Shown one piece after another: positions 36,983 through 47,945 of a stretch of DNA of 51,223 nt (the first letter of the stretch is position 1; the number at the start of each line of letters is the position of its first letter). A program made the translations under genes and the position numbers. The stretch is from Porticoccaceae bacterium (GTDB lineage: Bacteria; Pseudomonadota; Gammaproteobacteria; Pseudomonadales; Porticoccaceae), in NCBI GenBank assembly GCA_902562425.1, contig CACETF010000016.1, positions 1 to 51,223 on the forward strand. The letters run 5' to 3'. Below the pieces are notes generated by a model, which worked only from the letters and a program-made list of their open reading frames with translations, ran no database searches and was not told the DNA's origin.

Positions 36983-38323
36983 ATGATAAACATCCGTCGT
37001 GGGATCGATCTTCCTATCTCAGGCGCACCTGAGCAAGTTGTTGAGGATGCCCCTAATGTCAGTCAGGTAGCAGTGATGGGAGCAGATTATCATGGTTTGA
37101 AACCCACCATGGCAGTGCGGGTTGGTGATAATGTTAGATTAGGACAAATGTTATTTACTGATAAAAAGAACCCTCAGGTGCGGTATACGGCGCCAGGGTC
37201 GGGACGGGTAGTAGCAATTAACAGAGGGGAGCGAAGGGTTTTTAGGTCTTTAGTTATCGAGCTCGAGGGAGAGTCAGAAGAAACTTTCGAGAGTTTCAGT
37301 GATCACCAGATAGACGACATGTCTCGCGAGGAAATCATAGACAACCTCCTCAAATCTGGGGCTTGGGTGGCGCTGAGAGCTCGCCCTTTTTCAAAGGTGC
37401 CTGATCCGTCCTCAAAGCCGACTTCTATTTTTGTCACCGCTATTGACACTAATCCTTTGGCGGCCGATCCAAGTGGGATAATCGCTGCAAAGTCGGACCA
37501 GTTCAAGTGTGGGTTAAGAGTCTTAAAACGACTCACTGAAGGCATGGTCACACTATGCACTGCACCGAATTCTGGAATTGAGGGATCTTGCATAACTGGT
37601 GTCCGAGAAGTTTCATTTAGCGGCCCGCATCCCGCGGGTTTGGTTGGGACTCATATCCACTTTGTTGATCCTGTGAGTGCTCAGAAAACTGTATGGCATG
37701 TTGGGTATCAAGATGTCATTGCAATTGGCGGACTGTTTAAAAGTGGACGCATTGACGTAAGTAGAGTAATAGCGCTTGGAGGACCTCAGGTTAAACGCCC
37801 CAGATTATTGGCTACCCGTCTCGGTGCGCCGATAAAGCAGCTTGTAGTTGGGGAGCTTTTTTATGGTGAAAATAGATTAATTTCGGGCTCAGTATTCTCG
37901 GGTAGAAGAGCAGATCAAGATCTCGCATATTTGGGACGATATCATATCCAGGTCTCAGTTATTCGAGAAGGAAGAGAGCGTCAATTCCTTCACTATTTGA
38001 GAGGCGGCACAAATAGCCATTCCGTTTTGCCTGTGTTCTTGTCATCTTTTCGAAAGAAGTTACACCCCATGACTTCAAGCACTAATGGAAGTGAGCGAGC
38101 GATGGTTCCAATAGGAGCCTATGAGGCTGTGAACCCACTTGATATCCTTCCAACACAATTATTACGAGCGCTTATCGTTGGTGACACTGAGATGGCGCAA
38201 AAGCTTGGTTGTTTAGAATTAGATGAAGAGGATGTGGGCCTGTATACATATGTGTGCGTAGGAAAATACGAGTATGGTCCAATTTTGAGAGAAAACTTGA
38301 ATCGAATTGAAGCCGAGGGTTAG
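36983..38323 (+). CDS. nqrA: Na+-translocating NADH:quinone reductase subunit A
   Basis: A 446-residue NqrA, starting [18 protein letters not shown] as in the family. This cytoplasmic subunit is associated with quinone binding and has no membrane segments; it shows the N-terminal barrel-like region ([32 protein letters not shown]) and the fold with [17 protein letters not shown]. It is the first gene of nqrABCDEF-apbE-nqrM and is followed by nqrB after three bases. Confidence 0.95.
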   Translation: MINIRRGIDLPISGAPEQVVEDAPNVSQVAVMGADYHGLKPTMAVRVGDNVRLGQMLFTDKKNPQVRYTAPGSGRVVAINRGERRVFRSLVIELEGESEETFESFSDHQIDDMSREEIIDNLLKSGAWVALRARPFSKVPDPSSKPTSIFVTAIDTNPLAADPSGIIAAKSDQFKCGLRVLKRLTEGMVTLCTAPNSGIEGSCITGVREVSFSGPHPAGLVGTHIHFVDPVSAQKTVWHVGYQDVIAIGGLFKSGRIDVSRVIALGGPQVKRPRLLATRLGAPIKQLVVGELFYGENRLISGSVFSGRRADQDLAYLGRYHIQVSVIREGRERQFLHYLRGGTNSHSVLPVFLSSFRKKLHPMTSSTNGSERAMVPIGAYEAVNPLDILPTQLLRALIVGDTEMAQKLGCLELDEEDVGLYTYVCVGKYEYGPILRENLNRIEAEG

Positions 38324-38326
38324 AAG

Positions 38327-39520
38327 GTGTTGAGACAAAAACTTGATAAGTATGAACCGCATTTTCAACGCGGGGGAAAGTGGTCGCGGCTCTATTCCTT
38401 GTATGAAGCAGTAGACACTGCACTTTATAAGCCAGCGGACGTAACAAAAAATAGTTCCCATGTGCGCGATGGTATCGATTTGAAGCGTGTCATGATCACT
38501 GTATGGATAGCTACCTTCCCAGCAATGTTTTTTGGAATGTGGAATGTAGGGTATCAGGCAAATACGATTCTTGCGGAAACAGGGCTCGCTGCTCAAGACG
38601 GATTGCGCGGATTTTTAATCGGTTTCTTGGCTGGTTATGATCCGACAAGTATTTGGGATAATTTTATTCATGGAGCGGCTTATTTTTTACCTATTTACTT
38701 TGTCACGTTTGTTACAGGTGGTTTTTGGGAAGTTCTATTTGCTAGCGTCAGAGATCATGAGGTAAATGAGGGATTCTTCGTCACTTCCGTCCTGTTTGCA
38801 TTGTGTTGTCCGCCAGATCTTCCGTTATGGATGGTCGCTCTTGGAATAAGCTTTGGGATTGTTGTGGGTAAAGAGGTCTTCGGTGGAACAGGTAAAAACT
38901 TTCTCAACCCAGCACTTACAGGCAGAGCCTTTTTGTATTTTGCCTATCCTGCCTATATGAGCGGTGATGCTGTTTGGACTGCCGTCGATGGATACACCGG
39001 CGCTACGATGTTGTCATTGGCGGCGGCTGATGGGGTGAATGGCGTAGTAAATATATCGAGCTGGTCTGATGCATTTTTTGGTTTCATACATGGATCGATC
39101 GGTGAGACCTCAACATTTGCTATATTACTAGGTGGATTACTCTTGTTGTACATGCGCATAGCATCATGGAGAATAGTTGGTGGTGTTTTATTTGGCTCGT
39201 CCGTTTTTGTGTTGTTACTTAACAATATTGGCTCAACAAATCCGATGATGTCATTACCCTTTTATTGGCATTGGGTGATTGGAGGATTTGCATTTGGAAC
39301 ATTTTTTATGGCAACCGATCCTGTTTCAGCATCAATGACGGATGCAGGCAAGTTCTATTATGGAGTTTTAATCGGCGTTATGACTATTACGATTCGCGTG
39401 CTCAATCCGGCCTTCCCTGAAGGGATCATGTTAGCGATACTTTTTGCAAATCTTTTTGCTCCATTGATAGACCACTTTGTGGTGCAGTCGAATATTGCCC
39501 GGAGGACATCTCGTGGATAA
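38327..39520 (+). CDS. nqrB: Na+-NQR subunit B
   Basis: A 397-residue multi-spanning membrane subunit. The covalent FMN site is visible as DGYTGATML with Thr227. Family landmarks include [19 protein letters not shown], the Pro- and Cys-rich [12 protein letters not shown] and [21 protein letters not shown] start with GAGGG seven bases upstream. It carries the electron path from NqrC to riboflavin and quinone. FMN is attached by ApbE, encoded at the end of the operon. The end overlaps nqrC by eight bases. Confidence 0.96.
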   Translation: MLRQKLDKYEPHFQRGGKWSRLYSLYEAVDTALYKPADVTKNSSHVRDGIDLKRVMITVWIATFPAMFFGMWNVGYQANTILAETGLAAQDGLRGFLIGFLAGYDPTSIWDNFIHGAAYFLPIYFVTFVTGGFWEVLFASVRDHEVNEGFFVTSVLFALCCPPDLPLWMVALGISFGIVVGKEVFGGTGKNFLNPALTGRAFLYFAYPAYMSGDAVWTAVDGYTGATMLSLAAADGVNGVVNISSWSDAFFGFIHGSIGETSTFAILLGGLLLLYMRIASWRIVGGVLFGSSVFVLLLNNIGSTNPMMSLPFYWHWVIGGFAFGTFFMATDPVSASMTDAGKFYYGVLIGVMTITIRVLNPAFPEGIMLAILFANLFAPLIDHFVVQSNIARRTSRG

Positions 39521-40280
39521 TGATTCCATCAAGAAAACCTTTTTTGTGGCTATGTGTCTCTGCCTCATATGTGCTGTTGTGGTTTCAACGTCCGCAGTAA
39601 TGTTGCGTCCTGCACAGGCGTTCAACAAGGCTTTGGATTTGAAGGCCAATATTCTCCAGTCAGCCGGTCTGTATGAGCCGGGAGTCGATATTGAAAAACA
39701 GTTCGAACGTATTTCTGCTCGGCTGGTCGACCTCAGAACAGGCCAGTTTAGTAATGATATGGACGTTGAGACTTATGATCAGAGAAAAGCGGCGAAAGAC
39801 CCGTCGATGTCGGTTGCTCTAACAGCTAAGGCGGATCCTGCGAAAATACGAAGGCGTCCACACTACGCCATTGTATATCTTGCGGAAGGTAAAAATGGGA
39901 TAGAAAAGTTAGTTTTGCCCATAAAGGGTTATGGTCTCTGGTCTACTCTCTACGGATTCCTTGCGCTTGAGGGAGATTTTGAGACTGTGGCAGGTATTGG
40001 GTTTTATGAGCATGCTGAAACGCCCGGTCTTGGTGGAGAGGTTGACAACGTTGCCTGGAAAGAGAGTTGGATTGGTAAGCGAGCGTTTGTCGACAACGAA
40101 CGCGTTATTACTGTTATTAAGGGGAGAGTAGATCGGCAAAGGCCAGAGGCTGAATACCAGATAGATGGGTTGGCTGGCGCTACTCTTACAACACGAGGTA
40201 TTGATAATTTGGTGAAATATTGGTTGGGTAAGAGTGGCTTCGCACCATTCATAAAAAACCTTCAGACTCGAGAAGCTTAA
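39513..40280 (+). CDS. nqrC: Na+-NQR subunit C
   Basis: A 255-residue subunit with one N-terminal membrane segment (residues 8-31) and a large periplasmic FMN domain. The FMN-carrying threonine is Thr224 in [14 protein letters not shown] place the start at GTG 39513, which has an ideal GGAGG seven bases upstream and overlaps the nqrB stop. The open frame extends further upstream, but only inside nqrB. The segment GLGGEVDN is typical of the family. Confidence 0.95.
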   Translation: MDNDSIKKTFFVAMCLCLICAVVVSTSAVMLRPAQAFNKALDLKANILQSAGLYEPGVDIEKQFERISARLVDLRTGQFSNDMDVETYDQRKAAKDPSMSVALTAKADPAKIRRRPHYAIVYLAEGKNGIEKLVLPIKGYGLWSTLYGFLALEGDFETVAGIGFYEHAETPGLGGEVDNVAWKESWIGKRAFVDNERVITVIKGRVDRQRPEAEYQIDGLAGATLTTRGIDNLVKYWLGKSGFAPFIKNLQTREA

Positions 40281-40282
40281 AA

Positions 40283-40945
40283 ATGTCCAGTGCTAAAAGA
40301 ACTCTTTTAGAGCCTCTTGTCTCAAATAATCCAATAGCATTGCAGATTTTGGGCATCTGCTCGGCACTAGCTGTAACATCGAGTATGAGGGTTGCCTTCG
40401 TAATGTGTATAGCATTGACCATCGTCTGCGCTCTTTCAAATTTGTTCGTTTCAGTGATAAGAAATCACATTCCTAATAGCATAAGAATTATTGTCCAAAT
40501 GACAATTATTGCTTCTTTGGTAATATTAGTGGATCAAGTCCTGAAAGCAATTGCTTATGACATAAGTAAGCAGCTATCTGTGTTTGTTGGGCTCATAATT
40601 ACTAATTGCATCGTCATGGGTCGAGCGGAGGCATTTGCAATGAAGAATCCCCCAGTTGCAAGTCTACTTGATGGTGTGGGAAACGGACTCGGCTACAGTG
40701 TGATATTGATGCTGGTTGCCTTTTTGAGAGAATTATTTGGTGCGGGGTCGATATGGGGCATCCAGGTTTTCGCTCCTTCCACGGAGGGAGGTTGGTATGT
40801 AGTTAATGGCTTAATGTTGATGCCTCCAAGCGCTTTCTTTTTGATCGGCTTTATAATTTGGGGGCTACGTGTATGGAAACGAGATCAAATAGAAAAAAGG
40901 GAATTTAATATTTCCAATAACAGCAGGTCGGAGGGGACAGTCTGA
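40283..40945 (+). CDS. nqrD: Na+-NQR subunit D
   Basis: A 220-residue integral membrane protein with about six hydrophobic segments. It starts [32 protein letters not shown] and contains [17 protein letters not shown], the inverted-repeat cysteine motif shared with NqrE and RnfA/E. It pairs with NqrE to hold an intramembrane iron-sulfur centre. The stop TGA overlaps the nqrE ATG by one base. Confidence 0.96.
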   Translation: MSSAKRTLLEPLVSNNPIALQILGICSALAVTSSMRVAFVMCIALTIVCALSNLFVSVIRNHIPNSIRIIVQMTIIASLVILVDQVLKAIAYDISKQLSVFVGLIITNCIVMGRAEAFAMKNPPVASLLDGVGNGLGYSVILMLVAFLRELFGAGSIWGIQVFAPSTEGGWYVVNGLMLMPPSAFFLIGFIIWGLRVWKRDQIEKREFNISNNSRSEGTV

Positions 40946-41553
40946 TGGATCATTACCTCAGTCTATTGGCCAGGTCAATCTTCATTGATAACATTGCGCT
41001 GAGTTTGTTCTTGGGAATGTGCACATTTATAGCACTTTCAAAAAAGATTAATGCGGCTTTGGGTTTAGGACTCGCTGTTATAGTTGTGCAGACTGTCACG
41101 GTTCCAGCAAACAATATTATTCTTAATTATTTTATTGGTGAAGGAGCTCTCGCTTGGATGGGGCTGCCTGATATTAATTTAAGTTTTCTGATGTATTTAT
41201 GTTTTATAGGCGTTATCGCAGCGATGGTACAGGTCTTGGAAATGGTTCTGGACAAATATGTACCTGTTCTATACGGGGCATTAGGAGTGTTCTTGCCCCT
41301 GATTACGGTAAATTGCGCAATTTTGGGTGGGTCCTTGCTTATGGCGGAGCGAGGCTATAATTTTTCCGAAAGTATTGTTTATGGTTTTGGTTCTGGGGTC
41401 TCTTGGGCGTTGGCAATCGCTGTCTTAGCAGGGATCCGAGAAAAACTAAAGTATAGCGATATCCCTGAGGGTCTACAAGGATTGGGTATTGTATTTATAA
41501 CAGTCGGTTTGATATCGATGGGATTTATGTCATTTGGTGGTATAGCGCTTTAA
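40945..41553 (+). CDS. nqrE: Na+-NQR subunit E
   Basis: A 202-residue membrane subunit homologous to NqrD and RnfA, with about six hydrophobic segments. The two cysteine motifs are [15 protein letters not shown] and [15 protein letters not shown]. It starts with ATG in the TGATG overlap with nqrD, preceded by CGGAGGGG. NqrD and NqrE together bind the intramembrane Fe-S cluster. Confidence 0.96.
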   Translation: MDHYLSLLARSIFIDNIALSLFLGMCTFIALSKKINAALGLGLAVIVVQTVTVPANNIILNYFIGEGALAWMGLPDINLSFLMYLCFIGVIAAMVQVLEMVLDKYVPVLYGALGVFLPLITVNCAILGGSLLMAERGYNFSESIVYGFGSGVSWALAIAVLAGIREKLKYSDIPEGLQGLGIVFITVGLISMGFMSFGGIAL

Positions 41554-41573
41554 CAAGTGGGAGTTTTATTTTG

Positions 41574-42797
41574 ATGAGTTTTGAAATTGCGCTAGGTGTG
41601 ATGATGTTTACAACTATAATTATGGCTCTTGTAGGCTTCATTTTAGTTGCGCGAAGCCAGCTGGTCTCATCTGGAAACGTGAACATCGAAATCAACGGAG
41701 AGAAAACAATCTCTGTAGCCGCTGGAGATAAGCTTTTACAGACATTATCAAATGCTGGTTTATTTTTGCCGTCCGCATGCGGCGGCGGAGGTAGTTGTGC
41801 CCAATGTAAATGCATTATCACTGATGGTGGAGGGTCTATGCTTCCTACGGAAGAGGGACATTTTAATCGAAGGGAAGCAGGGGAGGGTTGGAGATTATCT
41901 TGTCAGACTCCTGTCAAGCAGGATATGAAGGTCCTCGTGCCCGATGAAGTGTTTGGAGTCAAAAAGTGGCAATGTACAGTGGAGTCGAATTTAAACGTAG
42001 CCACTTTTATCAAGGAACTCACCTTGCGATTGCCAGAGGGAGAGAACGTGAACTTCAGAGCGGGGGGCTATGTTCAGTTGGAGTGCCCTCCGCATCATGT
42101 AAAATTTTCAGATTTTGATATCGAGGAGCAATATAGGGCCGATTGGGAACGATTCAATTTTTTCAGGCACGAGTCTAAGGTGGACGAGCCGGTCATTCGA
42201 GCATACTCAATGGCAAATTACCCAGATGAACATGGAATTGTTAAATTTAACATACGGATAGCGACGCCACCCCCAGGATCTGAAGGTATAGTACCAGGTC
42301 AAATGTCATCTTATATTTTTAGTTTAAAACCTGGAGATACCATCACTGTCTTCGGGCCATTCGGCGAATTTTTTGCCAAAGAGACAAATGCTGAAATGAT
42401 TTTTATCGGTGGTGGTGCTGGTATGGCCCCTATGCGTTCTCATATTTTTGATCAATTAAAGCGAATTAAGACAAATAGGAAAATTAGCTTCTGGTATGGG
42501 GCGAGGTCACTGAGAGAGTGTTTTTATGACAGAGAATATGACAAGCTTGCTTTTGAAAACGATAATTTTGAATGGCATTTGGCATTATCAGATCCTCAGC
42601 CTGAAGACGATTGGCAGGGTTTCACTGGGTTTATTCATAACGTTTTATATGATCAATATCTAAAAGATCATGACGCTCCGGAGGACTGCGAATATTACAT
42701 GTGTGGTCCGCCCATGATGAATGCAGCGGTCGTGAAGCTTCTGCAAGATTTGGGTGTTGAAAACGATAACATTTTTCTTGATGATTTCGGTGGTTAG
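41574..42797 (+). CDS. nqrF: Na+-NQR subunit F (NADH dehydrogenase)
   Basis: A 407-residue entry subunit. The order is an N-terminal membrane helix (~3-27), a 2Fe-2S ferredoxin domain with Cys69, Cys75, Cys78 and Cys110 ([14 protein letters not shown]...LSCQ), an FAD domain (RAYSMANYP) and an NADH domain ([23 protein letters not shown]). It oxidises NADH and feeds electrons to the rest of the pump. The ATG at 41574 follows GGGAG; a TTG immediately before it is the less likely start. Confidence 0.96.
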   Translation: MSFEIALGVMMFTTIIMALVGFILVARSQLVSSGNVNIEINGEKTISVAAGDKLLQTLSNAGLFLPSACGGGGSCAQCKCIITDGGGSMLPTEEGHFNRREAGEGWRLSCQTPVKQDMKVLVPDEVFGVKKWQCTVESNLNVATFIKELTLRLPEGENVNFRAGGYVQLECPPHHVKFSDFDIEEQYRADWERFNFFRHESKVDEPVIRAYSMANYPDEHGIVKFNIRIATPPPGSEGIVPGQMSSYIFSLKPGDTITVFGPFGEFFAKETNAEMIFIGGGAGMAPMRSHIFDQLKRIKTNRKISFWYGARSLRECFYDREYDKLAFENDNFEWHLALSDPQPEDDWQGFTGFIHNVLYDQYLKDHDAPEDCEYYMCGPPMMNAAVVKLLQDLGVENDNIFLDDFGG

Positions 42798-42804
42798 CTC
42801 AGAC

Positions 42805-43848
42805 ATGTCGGATCTTATTATTCGAGTCAACGAGAAACTTCGTTGTGCGTTCCACATGGCAGTAGTATTTTTTTTAGCTGGGTGTGATGCTGGACCTGAC
42901 GTAATCAAAATAAGTGGTGAACAGTTCGGTACGCAGTATCGTGTTACTGTTGTCGCAGATCAACCCGCGCCAGACGACCTATCTGATCAAATAGCCGCAT
43001 TGATTGGTTCGGTGGATCAATCCATGTCGACTTATCGTGGTGATTCCGAGCTCACTATTTTTAATGGAACCGCAATAAATAAAGCTACAAGGATATCTGC
43101 AGATTTTGCAGAGGTCATCGCTTTAAGCTTTGAAGTTTGGGAAGCATCCGGTTATCTCTTTGACCCCACGGTGGGACCTTTGGTAAACCTGTGGGGCTTT
43201 GGACCCGAGATTTCTCCTAATGATCGTGTGCCGTTGGCGGCAGAGATTCAGAGTACCCTCTCCCAAACGGGTTTTGGCTCGGTCACGCTTAAGTCAGATG
43301 AAAAAGGTTTTTGGCTCATTAAAAGCCGTAATGTACGGATTGATTTATCCGGCATAGCTAAAGGTTATGCCGTTGATATAGTTGCCAACCACCTAGAAAT
43401 GCTCGCCTTGACCGACTATCTAGTTGAGATTGGTGGAGAGGTTCGCGTTAGCGGCAATAATCCAAAGGGGAAACCTTGGCGTGTAGCTATTGAGACCCCC
43501 CAAATGATCGGTGGTGTTGAGCGTGTGTTGGAGTTACAAGCAAACGCACTCGCTACATCTGGAGATTATAGAAATTTTTTTGAGTTTGAGGGAAAGCGGT
43601 ATTCGCATTTAATCGACCCCAGAGATGGTTATCCTCTGAAACATTCGACTGTCTCCTCGACGGTTGTCATGGACAGCTGCGCGAAGGCCGATGCATGGTC
43701 AACTGCTTTTTTAATTATGGGTCATGAGCGGGCAATGACCATTGCCAATCAAGAGGGAATTGCTGTTTACCTTATTAGTAGGGGTCCTAATGGATTTGAG
43801 GCATATAAAAGCATTGAAATGGAGTCGTTTTTAGCTTTAGCTGATTGA
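42805..43848 (+). CDS. apbE: ApbE FMN transferase lipoprotein
   Basis: A 347-residue lipoprotein when started at ATG 42805, seven bases after nqrF; the frame is open from 42754 inside nqrF, but that gives an unsuitable N-terminus. The signal ends in the lipobox FLAGC. The ApbE fold is shown by FGTQYRVTV, DLSGIAKGYAVD, IGGEVRVSGNN, HLIDPRDGYPL and DAWSTAFLIMG. It transfers FMN from FAD to a threonine in the [S/D/G]-x-A-T motifs of NqrB and NqrC in a Mg2+-dependent reaction. Its place in the nqr operon fits that role. Confidence 0.94.
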   Translation: MSDLIIRVNEKLRCAFHMAVVFFLAGCDAGPDVIKISGEQFGTQYRVTVVADQPAPDDLSDQIAALIGSVDQSMSTYRGDSELTIFNGTAINKATRISADFAEVIALSFEVWEASGYLFDPTVGPLVNLWGFGPEISPNDRVPLAAEIQSTLSQTGFGSVTLKSDEKGFWLIKSRNVRIDLSGIAKGYAVDIVANHLEMLALTDYLVEIGGEVRVSGNNPKGKPWRVAIETPQMIGGVERVLELQANALATSGDYRNFFEFEGKRYSHLIDPRDGYPLKHSTVSSTVVMDSCAKADAWSTAFLIMGHERAMTIANQEGIAVYLISRGPNGFEAYKSIEMESFLALAD

Positions 43849-43888
43849 CGATTGTTTATCTAAAGGGGTAAGCAGAGGTAATAATAGT

Positions 43889-44089
43889 TTGACTGAGATT
43901 GTTCTTAGCATATTTATTTTCATTTTATTATTTTGCGGAATGGCCGTTGGGTTTATATTTTCGGGCAAAACAATAAGCGGTTCGTGCGGTAGCGTAGGGA
44001 AGGTTCTCGGGCAGCCAGATTATAATTGTGAATTATGTGGTGGTGATGCCAAAAAGTGTGAATCATCAATCGGGGATAATGAGCCGTAG
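43889..44089 (+). CDS. nqrM: NqrM, Na+-NQR maturation protein
   Basis: A 66-residue protein with one N-terminal hydrophobic helix followed by a Cys-rich tail (GSCGSVGKVLG, NCELCGGDAKKCES), as in NqrM (DUF539). NqrM is needed for assembly of active Na+-NQR, probably by delivering iron to the NqrD/E site. It starts with TTG, with AGAGG about 11 bases upstream. It closes the nqr operon. Confidence 0.9.
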   Translation: MTEIVLSIFIFILLFCGMAVGFIFSGKTISGSCGSVGKVLGQPDYNCELCGGDAKKCESSIGDNEP

Positions 44090-44202
44090 ACCCTTCAGAA
44101 GCTTTACTTTATTTACCCAAACATTTTAATTAAAAATATCAAACATATTCGCTATTCATTTTTAATGTACTATATCAACATTTTCTTGTGAGTACTGTGC
44201 AC

Positions 44203-45450
44203 ATGTTTAAGGCTGTGTATTTTTTTGTGGGCTTGCGTTATATCCTTAGTATCCGGCGCAAGGGATTCATAACTTTTACCTCCTTCTTTTCTATTACCGC
44301 AATGATTCTAGGCGTGACGTCGCTTATAACGGTACTTTCGGTGATGAATGGCTTTGATCAAGAGATCAAGGGCCGTTTACTTAAAGTGATACCTCACATC
44401 ACGGTGCAGCCACCAAAGCACTATAGTGAGATTGAGTATCGCTCCGTTATGCAAAGGCTTCTAGATATAGACGGTGTAGAGACTGTGGTTCCTATGGCGC
44501 AGAGTGATATAATGTTGTCATACGAGGGTAGACAGATCGGAGTGAGGTTGCGCGGAGTCGATCCAAAAGAGAAATTTGCGTTCGATTTTCAGGATAATAT
44601 TGTTTTTGGTGGTCTAGAAAACTTTAAAGAGAGAGAGTTTCAAATTCTTGTAGGCAATCAAGTCGCTCGCAAACTGGGATTGTTTGTGGGAGACAAAGTT
44701 CAAATTACTCTACCGCAGATCAACATAACTCCCATTGGAATTTTTCCTCGCTTCAAATCAGCTGTTGTTGCAGGTATTTATCAAGTAGGCGCTCAAGTGG
44801 ATGCGTCCTCGTCGCTCATGCATAGGAAGGATCTACTTGCCTTGCTAAATCAAAATAACAGTTATAGTGGATTACAGATTCATCTTTCAGATCCATTTAA
44901 TGTTGTCTCTCACATCAACACTATGGCACCTTTTTTTTCTGAGGACTCAGTGTGGCGCTCATGGCACGATGAAATGGGGAGCTTCTTTAAAGCGATGAAG
45001 ATGGAAAAGAGGATTATGAGCTTTTTATTAAGTGTTATTATTGCGGTAGCAGCTTTTAACGTCGTTGCTAGCTTATCTTTAATGGTGTCGACAAAAAGGT
45101 CGGATATAGCTGTTTTGCGCGCTTTTGGCGCAACTCAGGCAACAATTATGAAAATTTTTTTGGTTCAGGGAGCTATAGTTGGTTTAGCCGGTATTCTGTT
45201 GGGAATTTTGGCAGGCTGTCTTCTCTCCTACAATATAGGGTTGGTGCTGTCGCATTTAGAGGTCCTGCTGGATATGCATTTATTTGACCCATCTGTTTAT
45301 TTAATCAATATTCTACCCTCAAAAATCCTTATCTCAGACATACTGCTTATCGCTTCTGCGGCGTTTTTACTCTGTATACTTGCCTCGCTTTATCCGGCAT
45401 GGCAGGCAAGTAGGATTGATCCGTCCGAGGCATTGCGATATGAACTCTAA
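44203..45450 (+). CDS. lolC: Lipoprotein-releasing ABC transporter permease LolC
   Basis: A 415-residue permease with the MacB/FtsX-like topology: an N-terminal helix, a large periplasmic domain and three C-terminal helices. I choose ATG 44203 because MFKAVYFFVGLRYI aligns with E. coli LolC; an in-frame GTG at 44188 is possible and neither has a strong ribosome binding site. The family core TVLSVMNGFDQEIKGRLLKVIPHI is intact. LolCDE extracts outer-membrane lipoproteins and passes them to LolA. The end overlaps lolD by 11 bases. Confidence 0.93.
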   Translation: MFKAVYFFVGLRYILSIRRKGFITFTSFFSITAMILGVTSLITVLSVMNGFDQEIKGRLLKVIPHITVQPPKHYSEIEYRSVMQRLLDIDGVETVVPMAQSDIMLSYEGRQIGVRLRGVDPKEKFAFDFQDNIVFGGLENFKEREFQILVGNQVARKLGLFVGDKVQITLPQINITPIGIFPRFKSAVVAGIYQVGAQVDASSSLMHRKDLLALLNQNNSYSGLQIHLSDPFNVVSHINTMAPFFSEDSVWRSWHDEMGSFFKAMKMEKRIMSFLLSVIIAVAAFNVVASLSLMVSTKRSDIAVLRAFGATQATIMKIFLVQGAIVGLAGILLGILAGCLLSYNIGLVLSHLEVLLDMHLFDPSVYLINILPSKILISDILLIASAAFLLCILASLYPAWQASRIDPSEALRYEL

Positions 45451-46135
45451 TAAAGTCTTACAGGTAATAGGGGTCTCTAAATCATACTCACAAGGACTTG
45501 AGGAGATCTCAGTGCTACAAGAATTTAATTTAGAGGTTATGGAGGGAGAAAAGGTAGCGATTATGGGCGCATCAGGTTCGGGTAAAACGACACTACTTAA
45601 TTTATGTGGTGGTCTCGATCAACCTACATGCGGCGTCGTTAGCGTTTGCGGAGTCGCTTGGAGCGAATTAGATCCATCAGCGCAGGCTTCTTGGCGTAAC
45701 AAACATGTCGGATTTGTATATCAATTTCATCATTTACTTGCTGAATTTAGTGCTCTTGAAAATGTGGCGATACCAGCATTGATTGGAAAAGTCACACGGG
45801 TTGATGCCAAGACTCGAGCTTTAGATCTTTTGCATAGAGTAGGCTTAGAAAATCGAGCAAACCATATCCCCGCTTCTTTGTCTGGTGGAGAGAGACAGCG
45901 TGTGGCAATTGCGAGAGCGTTAGTTACCCATCCATCGGTGGTACTTATGGATGAGCCCACTGGGAATTTGGATATTGCCAACACCGAGTCTATTATGGAT
46001 CTTCTTACTGAAGTCAATATTGACATGAAAATTTCTTTTGTAGTAGTGACGCATGACCCAACAGTTGCTGATCAAATGGATCGAATAATTCAACTTGATT
46101 GTGTGGATGTTGGTGTTGGAGAAAAAATTGTTTAA
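45440..46135 (+). CDS. lolD: Lipoprotein-releasing ABC transporter ATPase LolD
   Basis: A 231-residue ATPase starting MNSNKVLQVIGVSKSY; the ATG overlaps the lolC end. Walker A is GASGSGKTT, the signature is LSGGERQRVAIARAL and Walker B is VVLMDEPTG, followed by the switch histidine in VVTHDP. It powers LolC/LolE. The end overlaps lolE. Confidence 0.95.
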   Translation: MNSNKVLQVIGVSKSYSQGLEEISVLQEFNLEVMEGEKVAIMGASGSGKTTLLNLCGGLDQPTCGVVSVCGVAWSELDPSAQASWRNKHVGFVYQFHHLLAEFSALENVAIPALIGKVTRVDAKTRALDLLHRVGLENRANHIPASLSGGERQRVAIARALVTHPSVVLMDEPTGNLDIANTESIMDLLTEVNIDMKISFVVVTHDPTVADQMDRIIQLDCVDVGVGEKIV

Positions 46136-47345
46136 GCCTTTACCTGTCTATATAGGGTGGCGTTATACCTTTTCCAGCAGTTCCAAAGATAGTTTGGTTT
46201 CGTTTATATCATTTCTAGCTATCGCTGGATTAGTTATTGGGGTGGCTCTGTTGATACTGGTCACCTCCGTGATGAATGGATTTGAGCGTGAATTGAGGCA
46301 AAAGATTTTGCATGTAGTGCCACATTTAGTTTTGGTCAATAAATCGGGCGATCTAAATTGGCGGTTTCATCTTAGCGAGCTTGCGGATGTCGACAACATA
46401 ATAGAAATTAGCCCTTATACCGAAGCTAACGGATTACTTTTTGCAGGCGGTAGCACGCAAGCGGTGAGATTTTTAGGAATTAGTGAGACCCACATGCCTT
46501 TGAGTTTTTTGGAACTTTTATTAAAGGAGAATCTGTCAGTTCCGGTACACGACGAGATACTTTTGTCACAATCAATAGCCGACAGTTTGGGCGTCTCTCA
46601 GGGAGATTTCGTACGTTTTGTTTTTCCTGGAAATAAATTGAGAGGTGTAGGCCTCAATTATTTCAAGGTGGCTGGAATATTTTTAACGCATACTGAATTA
46701 GACCAAGTACTTGCGGTCGGAAACCTGGATCAGGTAGGTGAGATATTAGGCTTAGATAACATGATAACTGGATTGAGAATTCAAGTTGTTGATCCCTTTA
46801 TGGCAAGAGATCTTGGTTATGAGTTGCTCAGGTTGCTGCCAAGGGATTATGGGTTTCAAGATTGGTTTCAAACTCACGGAAATCTTTATCAAGCTATCCA
46901 ATTGTCGAGGAATATGGTGGCACTATTGGTTTTTCTGATTATTGTAATAGCGGCGTTTAATATCATATCAATGCTAATGATGACGGTCACCAATAAGCGC
47001 CGAGAAATAGCGATTCTTCAGACTTTGGGAATTGGTAGAGCAGCGATTACTCATATTTTTTTGGCTCAAGGAACTATCATTAGTGTACTTGGAATTGGTG
47101 TCGGTGCTTTATTGGGCTGCTTAGGCGCAACATATCTGGCGGATTTAGTCCACCTTTTTGAAAACTTCTCTCAGGAGAGGTTTTTAGATACCAGCGTTTA
47201 CCCGATAGACTACGTTCCAGTCGATCTCAGACTTGTAGATGTTGTGCTTATAAGTATGACGGCCGCAGTATTAAATGCTACGGCATGTTTGTATCCTGCA
47301 TTGAGGGCTAGTGGAGTTGCGCCGGCAGAAGAGCTTCGATATTAA
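46128..47345 (+). CDS. lolE: Lipoprotein-releasing ABC transporter permease LolE
   Basis: A permease paralogous to LolC, 405 residues from the TTG at 46128, which has GGAG six bases upstream and gives FKPLPVYIGWRY, matching family N-termini. An in-frame ATG at 46107 would add seven residues. The core SVMNGFERELRQKILHVVPHLV and the C-terminal helices (NMVALLVFLIIVIAAFNIISMLMM) are present. It forms LolCDE with its neighbours. Its stop and that of the DUF2062 gene on the other strand share the same TTAA. Confidence 0.93.
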   Translation: MFKPLPVYIGWRYTFSSSSKDSLVSFISFLAIAGLVIGVALLILVTSVMNGFERELRQKILHVVPHLVLVNKSGDLNWRFHLSELADVDNIIEISPYTEANGLLFAGGSTQAVRFLGISETHMPLSFLELLLKENLSVPVHDEILLSQSIADSLGVSQGDFVRFVFPGNKLRGVGLNYFKVAGIFLTHTELDQVLAVGNLDQVGEILGLDNMITGLRIQVVDPFMARDLGYELLRLLPRDYGFQDWFQTHGNLYQAIQLSRNMVALLVFLIIVIAAFNIISMLMMTVTNKRREIAILQTLGIGRAAITHIFLAQGTIISVLGIGVGALLGCLGATYLADLVHLFENFSQERFLDTSVYPIDYVPVDLRLVDVVLISMTAAVLNATACLYPALRASGVAPAEELRY

Positions 47346-47887
47346 TTTATCGTTGTGTTGTTATCTTTTGCGGGCCGCCTTTTCATGTTGCGGTGTTCCC
47401 AATTTTTAATTACTTTAAAACGCCAAGCTCGAAGCACTAAAAAGTAGCTAAGGATGCCGCATATCAAACCTAATATGACGCTTCCTATCATTAGTGGAAT
47501 TAATATTTTACTTCCGACTATGGAAAACCATCCCCAATTTGCGATGTCCGAAAAGTCGATTGGCTCCACACGTGTGAGAGACGAACCTAACCGGTAAGAT
47601 AAATAGAACATCGGTGGCATGGTGAGAGGATTACTGAGCCAGACGATCAAAGCTGCTATGGGCAAATTTGCACGGCTCCATAAGGACATAATAATTGCCA
47701 ATATGGTCTGTCCAGGAATGGGCAGGAAGGCTGTAAAAACACCAATAAAAACAGCAATAGATACCGAATGACGATTTATTTGGAGCAGATTGGGATCACT
47801 TGCTAGCGTCCTTAGCCATTTTACTTTTGACTTTTTTGCTGTCTCGTTTATCTTCGGAAGCAACCGACGCAAAATTTTTCTTGGCAT
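47342..47887 (-). CDS. DUF2062 membrane protein
   Basis: A 181-residue protein of the DUF2062 family: a basic N-terminus, then the conserved segment SIAVFIGVFTAFLPIPGQTILAI, WLSNPLTMPPMFYLSYRLG and a C-terminal hydrophobic region (about residues 128-155). The function is unknown; members are often near glycan or lipoprotein genes. It converges on lolE with four shared bases. It is separated from the alkyltransferase gene upstream by about 58 bases. Confidence 0.82.
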   Translation of the reverse strand: MPRKILRRLLPKINETAKKSKVKWLRTLASDPNLLQINRHSVSIAVFIGVFTAFLPIPGQTILAIIMSLWSRANLPIAALIVWLSNPLTMPPMFYLSYRLGSSLTRVEPIDFSDIANWGWFSIVGSKILIPLMIGSVILGLICGILSYFLVLRAWRFKVIKNWEHRNMKRRPAKDNNTTIN

Positions 47888-47945
47888 TAGTTTTATACCT
47901 TTTTACCGTTTTGTGTGGTCATTTGCTCACTTCAAACAACGATCA

